A stretch of 38,181 nucleotides of DNA. Source: an uncultured Cellvibrionales bacterium (GTDB taxonomy: Bacteria; Pseudomonadota; Gammaproteobacteria; Pseudomonadales; Cellvibrionaceae). Shown in pieces: positions 8,392 through 15,789 of this stretch. The notes under the pieces were generated by a model that saw nothing but the letters and a program-made list of their open reading frames with translations, searched no databases and was not told the origin of the DNA. Made by a program: the position numbers and the translations under genes. The DNA lies in NCBI GenBank assembly GCA_913020395.1, contig CAJWCA010000004.1, forward strand, positions 1 through 38,181, read 5' to 3'. Positions within the stretch are counted from its first letter, which is position 1. The number at the start of each line of letters is the position of its first letter.

Positions 8392-8413
8392 GCATTGGTG
8401 CACACCAATGCAC
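8392..8413. promoter_or_regulatory. Operator-like palindrome upstream of the desaturase gene
   Basis: Two overlapping symmetric elements are present. One is GCATTGGTG-CA-CACCAATGC (8392-8411), with perfect 9-bp arms. The other is GTGCAC-ACCA-ATGCAC (8398-8413), which matches 11 of the 12 arm bases of the site at 8758-8773. It lies about 33 bp upstream of the desaturase start and has no T-run on either side, so it is more likely an operator than a terminator. Candidate target of the adjacent ArsR-family protein (inference). Confidence 0.5.
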
Positions 8414-8431
8414 ATTTAGGAGCAAAAAAAT

Positions 8432-8755
8432 TTAGCAACAGCCGAGCTTGATACATTGCCGAATGGATTCAACCAATAACTCAGACTTTTCCAGCATGAC
8501 ACTTCCGTTTAGGCGGTATACAACATGGCGCCCTTCTTTCTGCCCATCTAAAAGCCCCGCCTGCTTCATGGTGGCGAGATGTCTTGAAATAACCGAGCGA
8601 TCCTGGGGCATCTTCTCTGCCAGAGTACCGACATCACACGCACCCTGTAATACGAGTAGTTTCAGTATCTCGATTCTGGCAGGTTCCGCCAAAGCTTTGA
8701 CAAAATCATTGTCAATGTTTGTGAGGAGTTTATCGATCTGTTTTTCATTGCTCAT
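8432..8755 (-). CDS. ArsR/SmtB-family transcriptional repressor with C-terminal cysteines
   Basis: 107 residues with the ArsR winged helix: DFVKALAEPARIEILKLL, then the HTH with recognition helix DRSVISRHLATMKQAGLL, and the wing EGRHVVYRLN. Cys40 (GACDVG) falls where the classical ArsR CVCDL metal-site cysteine lies. The protein ends in CIKLGCC, giving Cys101, Cys106 and Cys107. This suggests thiol chemistry: a soft metal, arsenite, or a persulfide/oxidant. I use ATG 8755 because the core fold begins there; an upstream in-frame ATG at 8857 would add 34 atypical residues. No Shine-Dalgarno is visible, and a palindrome ends 3 bp before the start codon. It is followed by the desaturase gene on the same strand and is divergent from the cyclase operon. 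Confidence 0.9.
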   Translation of the reverse strand: MSNEKQIDKLLTNIDNDFVKALAEPARIEILKLLVLQGACDVGTLAEKMPQDRSVISRHLATMKQAGLLDGQKEGRHVVYRLNGSVMLEKSELLVESIRQCIKLGCC

Positions 8756-8757
8756 GT

Positions 8758-8773
8758 GTGCATGATAATGCAC
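8758..8773. promoter_or_regulatory. Operator-like palindrome at the ArsR gene start
   Basis: Perfect inverted repeat GTGCAT-GATA-ATGCAC, ending 3 bp before the ArsR-type start codon. It shares the GTGCAY-N4-ATGCAC pattern with the site in front of the desaturase gene. Its position suits autorepression, and it may also affect the divergent cyclase operon. Confidence 0.5.
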
Positions 8774-8893
8774 GCATCGGGGAATTACAAGTCCTCTTCC
8801 TTCTGCCTCTCCAAATCGACCAATATGGATGCGGGTCAAGCGTGCACCAGATTTCATGCACTCTTCCGTATTTCACCATTTGAACTACTATCA

Positions 8894-10768
8894 ATGATAA
8901 ACCCAGCCCAAAAAGAGCCTTGTCACTTGTCAGGATGGATGGCCAAAAAGAACGCCCATACCTTGAGCACCTCATTGCTGCTGGCGGTGTTCAGCTTTGT
9001 GTTATTAACCTTTGGGCCCTGGCCAAATGTCTTAGACAGATATTTCCAGGATGGCTTGATTAAAAAACGCGCCGCCCTGCATAAACCCTCGGAAGAGATC
9101 ATCGTTATCGACATCGATGATACCAGCCTGAGTGCTCTGGCGCCTGTTGTTGGCAAATGGCCCTGGCCAAGGTCGGTGCACGCAGAACTTTTGGAATACA
9201 TTTTAGCCCACAACCCTCGGGCAGTTATCTTCGACATTCTGTTTAGCGAGGAAGATCGTTTTCGCCCCGATGGCGACCGTTACTTCGAAGAAGTGATCGC
9301 CAGTCAAAACAATGTCTATCTGGCGGCACTGGAACAAACCCTGGTTAATCCGGCTCAGGCGCCTTTATTGGCTAGCTATCCGGCGAATGCCGGTATTGAA
9401 AAACACCCTGGGGCCAGTATCGCTCAAAGAGCTCAGTTACTTTTGCCGAAAGCGATTTCCAATGATTTTTGGCGCCTTGGCCTTATCAACCTGACCGCTG
9501 ACGACGACGGCCGCAGTCGTCGATACAAACTCTATCACGACTGGCAGGGCTGGAGAATGCCAACAATGGCGGCAAAAGTCGTTTCAGACCTCTCCGTCGA
9601 GTTGCCCAATACTGCCTCTATTCACATAGCATGGGCGGGCGCAGACGCCGTTAGCTTTTCACGTTTATCCTTTGCTACTTTATTAAGCCAAGCCAGAGGC
9701 GAACAACATGCGGTGCCAAAGGAGCTGCTACAGAACCGAATCATTATCATTGGCAGCACGGCCTCGGGCCTACACGACTTGAGAGACACACCTATCTCAT
9801 CTTTTCATCCCGGCTCTTTTATTCTAGCGTCCGCTCTCGACAATTTGCTGAATGGTGAGCAACTAGCGCCGCCACACAAGATTGCCAGTTTCACGGTGGG
9901 TCTTTTTCTACTCGCTTTTTGCTATCTGTTATTGACCCGGTTGTCGCTCGTGCCAGCGTTATGTGGGTCTGTTACAGCAATGATTGCCTTAGTGATTTAC
10001 AGCGCGTATTCGCTGATCCAACATGACCGTATTTTCTTAACCACACCCATCTTATGTTCAATCCTGATTTTGTTAACCGCCAGTGTTCTAACAATTCATT
10101 CCAAAAACCGCGCGCGTTACCAGACCCTCATAAACAAGTTTAAAAACCTGGTAGACCCCGAAGTCGTCAAACAGATACTGGAAACCGATAATCCTGAGAG
10201 CCTGCTTGCCAGTAAGAACTGTAAAATAACGGTTTTATTCTCCGATATCCGAGGCTTTACGCAACTTTCTGAATCGCGAGCACCTACGGAGGTTGTCAAT
10301 CTATTAAACCGGTATTTTGAATTGCAGCTTTCCACACTATTCGAGCATAAAGCGACATTAGATAAGTTTATTGGCGATGCAGTTATGGCTTTTTGGGGGG
10401 CTCCGATTGACTGCGATAATCAGGCTGAACTCGCTATCGCTGCCGCATTGGACATGATTGATAATCTTGAAAGTTTTAAGCAGCAATACGCTTATAAGAA
10501 TTTCGATATAGGCATCGGAATACACACAGGAGACGCCGTGGTAGGAATGGTGGGCACTCCTCAGCGCTATGACTATACTGCAATTGGAGACAGTGTAAAT
10601 GTTGCCAGTCGCGTAGAGGGTTTAACGAAAAACAGAGCAACACTGCTTGTGTCCGAAAGCACCATGTTAGAGACCAAGTCGCTATTTGAGTTCACCCACT
10701 GCGGCGAATTTCAAGTCAAGGGCAGATCAGAACCGGTCAATGTCTACGAGGTAAACAGGAGAGAGTAA
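8894..10768 (+). CDS. CHASE2-domain class III adenylate/guanylate cyclase
   Basis: From the N-terminus: a transmembrane helix (STSLLLAVFSFVLLTF), a large periplasmic CHASE2 sensor (about residues 45-330, with IIVIDIDDTSL, WPWPRSVHAELL and AVIFDILFSE), and about three transmembrane helices (SFTVGLFLLAFCYLLL onward). The C-terminal class III cyclase domain follows. It has metal-binding FSDIRGF (449-455), the base-specifying lysine in DKFIGD (490-495), and GDSVNVASRVE with the Asn/Arg transition-state residues. The catalytic set appears complete, and the YTAIGD form fits a class IIIb adenylyl cyclase. The start is uncertain: ATG 8894 (used) or ATG 8939, which has AGGA only 3 nt away; a GTG at 8756 would overlap the operator. 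The stop overlaps the next start by 1 nt (TAATG), so the downstream SH3-like gene is coupled. The periplasmic signal is unknown. Confidence 0.88.
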   Translation: MINPAQKEPCHLSGWMAKKNAHTLSTSLLLAVFSFVLLTFGPWPNVLDRYFQDGLIKKRAALHKPSEEIIVIDIDDTSLSALAPVVGKWPWPRSVHAELLEYILAHNPRAVIFDILFSEEDRFRPDGDRYFEEVIASQNNVYLAALEQTLVNPAQAPLLASYPANAGIEKHPGASIAQRAQLLLPKAISNDFWRLGLINLTADDDGRSRRYKLYHDWQGWRMPTMAAKVVSDLSVELPNTASIHIAWAGADAVSFSRLSFATLLSQARGEQHAVPKELLQNRIIIIGSTASGLHDLRDTPISSFHPGSFILASALDNLLNGEQLAPPHKIASFTVGLFLLAFCYLLLTRLSLVPALCGSVTAMIALVIYSAYSLIQHDRIFLTTPILCSILILLTASVLTIHSKNRARYQTLINKFKNLVDPEVVKQILETDNPESLLASKNCKITVLFSDIRGFTQLSESRAPTEVVNLLNRYFELQLSTLFEHKATLDKFIGDAVMAFWGAPIDCDNQAELAIAAALDMIDNLESFKQQYAYKNFDIGIGIHTGDAVVGMVGTPQRYDYTAIGDSVNVASRVEGLTKNRATLLVSESTMLETKSLFEFTHCGEFQVKGRSEPVNVYEVNRRE

Positions 10769-11253
10769 TGAAATCACTAATTGGGGCATTGCTCATCACA
10801 GCATTGCCCATCGTCACCCAGGCAGACCAGGCCGCTATCACATTGCGAGACACCTCCCTGCTGGCCGATGCCACGCAACTCTCTGCCACCATTACTCAGC
10901 TAAACAAAGATAGCCAGGTGATCTTGTTGGCGCGAAAAGGGGGATGGTACAAAGTAAAATCATCAGATCAGCAAGTGGGCTGGTTGCGAATGTTAAGTGT
11001 TCGCTTTGTTACCGTTGAAGAGGCACAAAAAGACTTTCTGGCTGAGTTAGTTGGCGAGGCAGCGCTAGTGGCACCCGCAAGCGGCGTGGCCACCGGCATT
11101 CGCGGTGCGACAGAAGAAAAGCTCGCAGAAAAGGACCATGATCCCTCTTCGGACTTAAAAAAAATCAAACACTATGTGCCAACGGAATCGGAGTTACAGC
11201 AGTTTGCCGAAGAAGGGGCGCTGACTGACCAGGAAATAGCTGATCCGGAATGA
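10768..11253 (+). CDS. Secreted SH3-like domain protein
   Basis: 161 residues. A signal peptide (MKSLIGALLITALPIVTQA, cleavage before DQ) is followed by a bacterial SH3-like domain (about 22-80: AAITLRDTSLLADA, then VILLARKGGWYKVKSSD and VGWLRMLSVRFV). The Lys/Glu-rich C-terminal half is probably disordered. Such domains bind peptidoglycan or proteins in the periplasm. The start codon overlaps the cyclase stop by one base, so the two are translationally coupled. The M48 protease follows after 46 bp. The context suggests an envelope partner of the CHASE2 cyclase or the protease (inference). Confidence 0.8.
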   Translation: MKSLIGALLITALPIVTQADQAAITLRDTSLLADATQLSATITQLNKDSQVILLARKGGWYKVKSSDQQVGWLRMLSVRFVTVEEAQKDFLAELVGEAALVAPASGVATGIRGATEEKLAEKDHDPSSDLKKIKHYVPTESELQQFAEEGALTDQEIADPE

Positions 11254-11299
11254 AGCCTTTGTGAGCAGTGATGCCTATCGTTTCCAAGAGGGTATAAAC

Positions 11300-12175
11300 A
11301 TGAACAGTATCAATTCGAAAATCGTTGTTATTAGCCTTCTTTTAGGCTTACTCACTGCCTGTGGCATGACCGTGCAAGGAATTGATGTGGGGCGCGTCAT
11401 TGGCGCTGGCAGCAAAGCCATGGACGTTGGCGAAAAAACACAGGAAGAAGAAATTGCCATGGGGCAAGAAACCGCCGAAGTATTAATGGCAAAAGTATCT
11501 ATAGCCCAGGACGATCAGTTACAGGCCTATGTCAACCGAGTAGGATACTGGTTAGTTCAGCACAGCAGTAGAAAGTCACTGCCCTGGCACTTTGTTGTGC
11601 TCAACAACCCCGCCGCCAATGCGTTTGCAGCACCCGGTGGTTATGTCTTTATCACTACGGGCATGATGGACAATATTCACAATGAAGCGGAACTGGCGGG
11701 TGTGCTCGCCCATGAGATAGCCCATGTTAGCGACAAACACTATCTTCATGCCCTTGAATCAAACTCTCGCTCGGGCCTGGTGACTGACCTCTTGGTACTC
11801 GCTCAACAATCCAGCAAAGACAAAGAAGAAAGAAGTTCAGAAAGCACTCGAATCACAGGACAATATGACAAAGTCGTTGCAGATGTATACAACCGCGGTC
11901 TCGATCGCGATGACGAATACCGGGCAGATAAATTGGGCGCTATCATTGCCGCGCGCGCCGGTTATGATCACTACGGTTTTGCATCAGTCTTACAAAATGT
12001 TGAAGGCGGAATGGTTAAAGGAAATTCTTTTCTCGGATTTTTGAAACGCCATCCAGACACTAGCAAAAGGTTGACAGCGCTCGAAGACACGCTGCTGTAT
12101 CTCGATCTTAATTCAGACAGTTACCGAGTGCTAGCCTCCAGGTACGCGGTGAATAGTCGTGTCACTCCCTATTAA
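11300..12175 (+). CDS. M48-family zinc metalloprotease lipoprotein
   Basis: 291 residues. The signal peptide ends in the lipobox LLTAC with lipidated Cys21. The zinc site HEIAH is at 138-142 and the third ligand is probably Glu206 in DDEYRADKLG, the M48 pattern of BepA/LoiP-like proteases. NPAANAFAAPGGYVFITTG is also a hallmark of the family. With no Asp after the Cys, outer-membrane sorting is expected, with the catalytic domain in the periplasm. The start ATG 11300 has AAGAGGG 7 nt upstream; a GTG at 11261 would put 13 extra residues before the signal peptide. Third gene of the cyclase/SH3 operon. It converges on the HD-GYP gene with only 13 bp between. Confidence 0.9.
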   Translation: MNSINSKIVVISLLLGLLTACGMTVQGIDVGRVIGAGSKAMDVGEKTQEEEIAMGQETAEVLMAKVSIAQDDQLQAYVNRVGYWLVQHSSRKSLPWHFVVLNNPAANAFAAPGGYVFITTGMMDNIHNEAELAGVLAHEIAHVSDKHYLHALESNSRSGLVTDLLVLAQQSSKDKEERSSESTRITGQYDKVVADVYNRGLDRDDEYRADKLGAIIAARAGYDHYGFASVLQNVEGGMVKGNSFLGFLKRHPDTSKRLTALEDTLLYLDLNSDSYRVLASRYAVNSRVTPY

Positions 12176-12188
12176 TAACGAATGGCAC

Positions 12189-14246
12189 TTAGAACAAATC
12201 ATTAGCCCGGTGAAGGTCGTAGTCACACACGTGATGTACCCATTTAGATGCTTTAGTTGCTTGCGGCAAGGTAAAGCCGTATTCCCGTCCATCCAGCGCT
12301 TTATAGGCCTGTGACTCTATAAATACTTTTACCACCGTTGGATCTACTATGCCGCGTTTGCTTTCAGACTCCAACACCGACAGAGCTCTCTCCAGTGGCA
12401 TTGCGGGTTTATAAGGCCTGTCTGAGGCGGTCAGCGCATCATAGATATCGCACACTGTCATAATGCGAGACTGGAAAGGTATTTTGTTGGCAGGAAGGTG
12501 CTGAGGATATCCGCTGCCATCCAATTTCTCATGGTGTGCACCCGCTATCGCGGTAACTCCCGCCAGCTTGTCAGTCCAGGGAATCAGGCTTAGAAAATCA
12601 ATGGTATGTTGAACATGGGACTCAATTTCAAGCCGCTCTTCATCACTCAGGCTTCCCCGAGTAATACTTAATGATTTAAATTCATGTTCCGATATCAAGC
12701 CGTGTAATTTGCCATGGCAATCTCTGACCAAGTGGGATTTGATTTTCTCCAGGTGTTCGAAACTACCTTCAGGCAACATACTCGGTTCATTTGCCTGCAT
12801 TATGATATCGAAATAATGTTCAAGCTGCTCACAATCAAGATGACACTGCTTTTCAATCTCCTGACGAAGCGAGGGGTTTAATCCACTTGTTGAAAGGGCT
12901 AGATTCAGCAGTTGTGTTAAGGACTGGTTTTCGATTTGGGACTTAGCCAGAGCTACTCGGTACCTTAATAATTCGCAACTGCCTGCAGACAACTTCTTGG
13001 CTTTGGTCAGAATGTGCTCGCGAACACCTACCTTGCCAAAATCGTGCAATAACGCCGCATAACGCAGCTCTCGCATCTGGTCTTCGTTAAACTTTATCTT
13101 TTTTAGCTCTGCGGTTTGCGAAGCATCAAAACTGGTGGCCACCGACTCACATAGATCTGCAACACGAAACGAATGCCCACTGGTTGTGGGGTCACGCCGC
13201 TCGATCGCAAAAACCGAGGCCTGTACAAATCCATCAAAGAGACTTTTAACTTCATCCAGCAATCGCCGATTTTCCATGGCAACAGCCGCCTGACTCGCCA
13301 TTGCCTGCAACAGAGACACTGAATCACTATCAAAAGAATGCACCTGAGATGGTGTGAGCGCTGGTACCGTTAGCTTTTGTTCGGGGTCAATTTTACGATT
13401 AATGTACTGCAAAACACCCACAATTTTGTGCTGCTGATCGATCATCGGCAACACCACCATATTGACACTTCTGTAACCCATTGCCAGATCGAAGGAGCGA
13501 TTAAATGTATAGGGGCTGTCCTCCGGTATTAGATAGGCATCATCAATGTTGAGCGTTTCACCTGTGATGGCACAGTAGGCTGCAATTGAGGATTTATTTA
13601 GGGCAATTCGCTGTTCTTTAAAAGGCACATCCATAGTGCTATTTCGGATCAGCTTGAATAGCAACACCGGCGAATCTCCGGTTTCATCAAGAAGAAATAA
13701 CGAGGCGGCATCACAGCCAACCAGCTGTTGGCCTTCGGTTAAAATCTTCGCAAGCAAACAATCAATGTCGGATTCTGCGGATAACGCAATTCCCACCCCA
13801 ATTAAACGTTCAAGGCCCTTGCCTTTGTTTTTCAACTGAACATCCAAAGACTGGCTTTGGCGATACAGATCCGTAAACTGAGATCCAAACTTCACAGCTT
13901 GTACCAGCAGATCCATATGGGGAGACTTCGGCAACAAGATAAGTTGACTGGCGTCAGGGAACTCTGCGGCGGCCTCTGCCAGCTCGTCGGGAATCAATAA
14001 GGCACATCCTTGTTTGATCCAACTTGCCAGATCATGACGATGCAGCAAACTTTGATCCAGGAGCACACAACTGTAAGATGAGCAGCCGGAATTGGTTTTA
14101 ATGAGTTTTGTTTTGATGCCTGAGAGACTCAGGGCTTCAATCAGGTGAATGTCAGCGTCTTGGCCGTGAGCAAGTAACAGCGACTGGTCACCCAGCGGTG
14201 GAGCCCTGCGTTTCGCGTCTCCAGTTTGATCGACCAAAGAAGGCAT
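12189..14246 (-). CDS. GAF and HD-GYP domain protein, probable c-di-GMP phosphodiesterase
   Basis: 685 residues. Residues 20-125 resemble a receiver-like alpha/beta fold without clear phospho-site residues. A GAF domain covers about 145-325 (ASLFLLDE, IAAYCAITGETLNIDDAY). The HD-GYP domain follows: GHSFRVADL at 357, HDFGKVG at 401-407 with the metal-binding HD pair, and HHEKLDGSGYP at 571-581. The HD-GYP signature is intact, so hydrolysis of cyclic di-GMP is likely. About 110-120 extra residues (420-535, rich in Leu, Glu and His) lie between the HD motif and the helix SHVQHTIDFL, far more than in a minimal HD-GYP domain. Cytoplasmic. The gene for a 71-residue protein ends 17 bp upstream on the same strand. 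The family is clear; the signal is unknown. Confidence 0.87.
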   Translation of the reverse strand: MPSLVDQTGDAKRRAPPLGDQSLLLAHGQDADIHLIEALSLSGIKTKLIKTNSGCSSYSCVLLDQSLLHRHDLASWIKQGCALLIPDELAEAAAEFPDASQLILLPKSPHMDLLVQAVKFGSQFTDLYRQSQSLDVQLKNKGKGLERLIGVGIALSAESDIDCLLAKILTEGQQLVGCDAASLFLLDETGDSPVLLFKLIRNSTMDVPFKEQRIALNKSSIAAYCAITGETLNIDDAYLIPEDSPYTFNRSFDLAMGYRSVNMVVLPMIDQQHKIVGVLQYINRKIDPEQKLTVPALTPSQVHSFDSDSVSLLQAMASQAAVAMENRRLLDEVKSLFDGFVQASVFAIERRDPTTSGHSFRVADLCESVATSFDASQTAELKKIKFNEDQMRELRYAALLHDFGKVGVREHILTKAKKLSAGSCELLRYRVALAKSQIENQSLTQLLNLALSTSGLNPSLRQEIEKQCHLDCEQLEHYFDIIMQANEPSMLPEGSFEHLEKIKSHLVRDCHGKLHGLISEHEFKSLSITRGSLSDEERLEIESHVQHTIDFLSLIPWTDKLAGVTAIAGAHHEKLDGSGYPQHLPANKIPFQSRIMTVCDIYDALTASDRPYKPAMPLERALSVLESESKRGIVDPTVVKVFIESQAYKALDGREYGFTLPQATKASKWVHHVCDYDLHRANDLF

Positions 14247-14263
14247 GATGTACTCGTTGAGTA

Positions 14264-14479
14264 TTATGTTTTTCGGGGCAGATCGTTAAGCATTTCCCGT
14301 CGGCAATGAATCATTTCTTTATAAGTCTGCATCATAGAGAAGTCGACGGTATCACCGACAAACTCTACATTCTCCATCTGCCGCTCTAAACTGACAATCT
14401 CCCTGATTAATTTCTCTTCTATAAAATAAGTGTTATTAAAATTAACACCGACATAACGTGCACGTGGATGTCTGGTCAT
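14264..14479 (-). CDS. Small conserved-looking hypothetical protein
   Basis: 71 residues, charged and mostly helical, with a coiled-coil-like middle (EEKLIREIVSLERQMENVEF). There is no signal peptide or membrane segment. An AGGAG Shine-Dalgarno lies about 6 nt before the ATG, and the gene ends 17 bp before the HD-GYP gene on the same strand; both support a real gene in a two-gene operon. I do not recognise the family. A small partner or regulator of the HD-GYP protein is a guess from position only. Confidence 0.65.
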   Translation of the reverse strand: MTRHPRARYVGVNFNNTYFIEEKLIREIVSLERQMENVEFVGDTVDFSMMQTYKEMIHCRREMLNDLPRKT

Positions 14480-14612
14480 AATGCTCTCCTGACTCTCCCA
14501 AACCCATTGGAAATCAAACGTTTAAGTCACTTCCGGGTTTATAAAGCGCGATTGGAATGAACCGCTAGTCTTAATAGCATAGTCGAAACCAGAAAAAGTG
14601 TTTCAATTAGCG

Positions 14613-15221
14613 CTATAGACGACAGCGAGTTGAGGGCGGATTTTTACCCTTCATGCGAGCGAAGAATTCCTCAGCAACTCTCAAGCCGGCATCAATGTCG
14701 TCACTGGGGGGAATAAGGGGGCCAAAAACCAATACTTTTCTTTCAAAGTCCCAGCCGATCAGCACTACAGGCACCTGGGTGGCCCGGGAAATATGTAAAA
14801 ACCCCGACCTTAATTGATTGACCTTACCGCGAGTACCCTCTGGAGCCATACCCAGAATCAAGCGTTCATTGTCACGAAATGACTTGGCCATGACATCGAC
14901 GACACCGTTATTTTGCTGTCGGTTAACCGGTATCCCGCCGAGACTTTTAAAGAAATAGTGAAAGGGTGGAATGAATAGCGTGTGTTTTCCCAGATATGAT
15001 ATTTTCACACCGAGCGCCATCACAACTGGCATTGCGACCACAAAATCCCAATTGGACGTATGGGGCCCCGCAGCGGCAATCAACTTCGGTTCATTGGGCA
15101 GGGAACCTTCAACGCCCCAGCCTCCCAGCATCCTCATAAGACACCGCCCCAAAGCACGACTGAAACGGTTTCCGTTGCGCGGAATCTGCTCGCCGATGTG
15201 AAATTCAGAAACGCTATACAT
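14613..15221 (-). CDS. PlsC-type lysophospholipid acyltransferase family protein
   Basis: 202 residues with the two main acyltransferase boxes: HTSNWD (54-59, the H-x4-D catalytic motif) and PEGTR (127-131, the glycerophosphate-binding motif), with GGIPVNR (95-101) between. It is shorter than classical PlsC (about 245) and resembles the small 1-acyl-glycerol-3-phosphate acyltransferase-like group. It acts at the cytoplasmic face of the membrane on acyl chains; the acceptor is not known. Divergent from the glutaredoxin gene with a 184-bp gap; not obviously part of an operon. Confidence 0.85.
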   Translation of the reverse strand: MYSVSEFHIGEQIPRNGNRFSRALGRCLMRMLGGWGVEGSLPNEPKLIAAAGPHTSNWDFVVAMPVVMALGVKISYLGKHTLFIPPFHYFFKSLGGIPVNRQQNNGVVDVMAKSFRDNERLILGMAPEGTRGKVNQLRSGFLHISRATQVPVVLIGWDFERKVLVFGPLIPPSDDIDAGLRVAEEFFARMKGKNPPSTRCRL

Positions 15222-15405
15222 GAAATTACTCTACAAATTGGATGGCAGATAGTAGCGCTTTATATTGAAATTTCAATGGCTAGCGCCAACAGGCGGCAAT
15301 CAAATTGGCCGGCGCGATAGCTTTTTACAATATTGTATATAGTCCATTTTTCGAGCATAATGCGCGCCTGCCAAAACACGCAATTTGTTAACTTCTGGAT
15401 GTTAT

Positions 15406-15780
15406 ATGCGCATTATTCGTTGGATAGTTGGTTCACTCATTTTATTTTTCGATTGGATAACAACCCCCAAAGGTGTTGTAAGAGCAGCGGATGCCCAGAA
15501 TCAAATCGATAGAGACGCTCAAATGCTGACCCTCTATCAATATAAGTCTTGTCCTTTTTGTGTCAAAGTGCGGCGTTCAATGAAACGTCAGTCTTTGAAG
15601 ATCGAAACCCGCGACGCTAAGCGCTGCGACACAGCGCGGAATGAACTTCTAGAAGGTGGAGGCCGATTGAAGGTGCCCTGCCTGAAGGTCGTGGACAAAC
15701 AGGGCGACATACAATGGATGTATGAATCCTCAGATATTATTAACTTCCTTGAAGATAGGTTTCAGGCAGAGGCCGCCTGA
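15406..15780 (+). CDS. Membrane-anchored glutaredoxin
   Basis: 124 residues. An N-terminal hydrophobic helix (IIRWIVGSLILFFDWI, about 3-18) serves as an anchor or uncleaved signal. A glutaredoxin/GST-N-like domain follows, with dithiol CPFC at 49-52, the cis-Pro segment LKVPCLKVV, and the end YESSDIINFLEDRF. The anchor leaves the orientation open, and a cytoplasmic-facing thiol domain is usual for such proteins. ATG 15406 is used; an in-frame TTG at 15385 would only add seven residues. Stand-alone gene, convergent with the TPR protein gene (9-bp gap). Confidence 0.85.
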   Translation: MRIIRWIVGSLILFFDWITTPKGVVRAADAQNQIDRDAQMLTLYQYKSCPFCVKVRRSMKRQSLKIETRDAKRCDTARNELLEGGGRLKVPCLKVVDKQGDIQWMYESSDIINFLEDRFQAEAA

Positions 15781-15789
15781 AACGCTTCG

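Noticed and set aside
8756-8893. N-terminal extension of the CHASE2 cyclase from GTG 8756
   Set aside because: It would run through the operator-like palindrome next to the ArsR start and adds 46 residues with no membrane or domain features.
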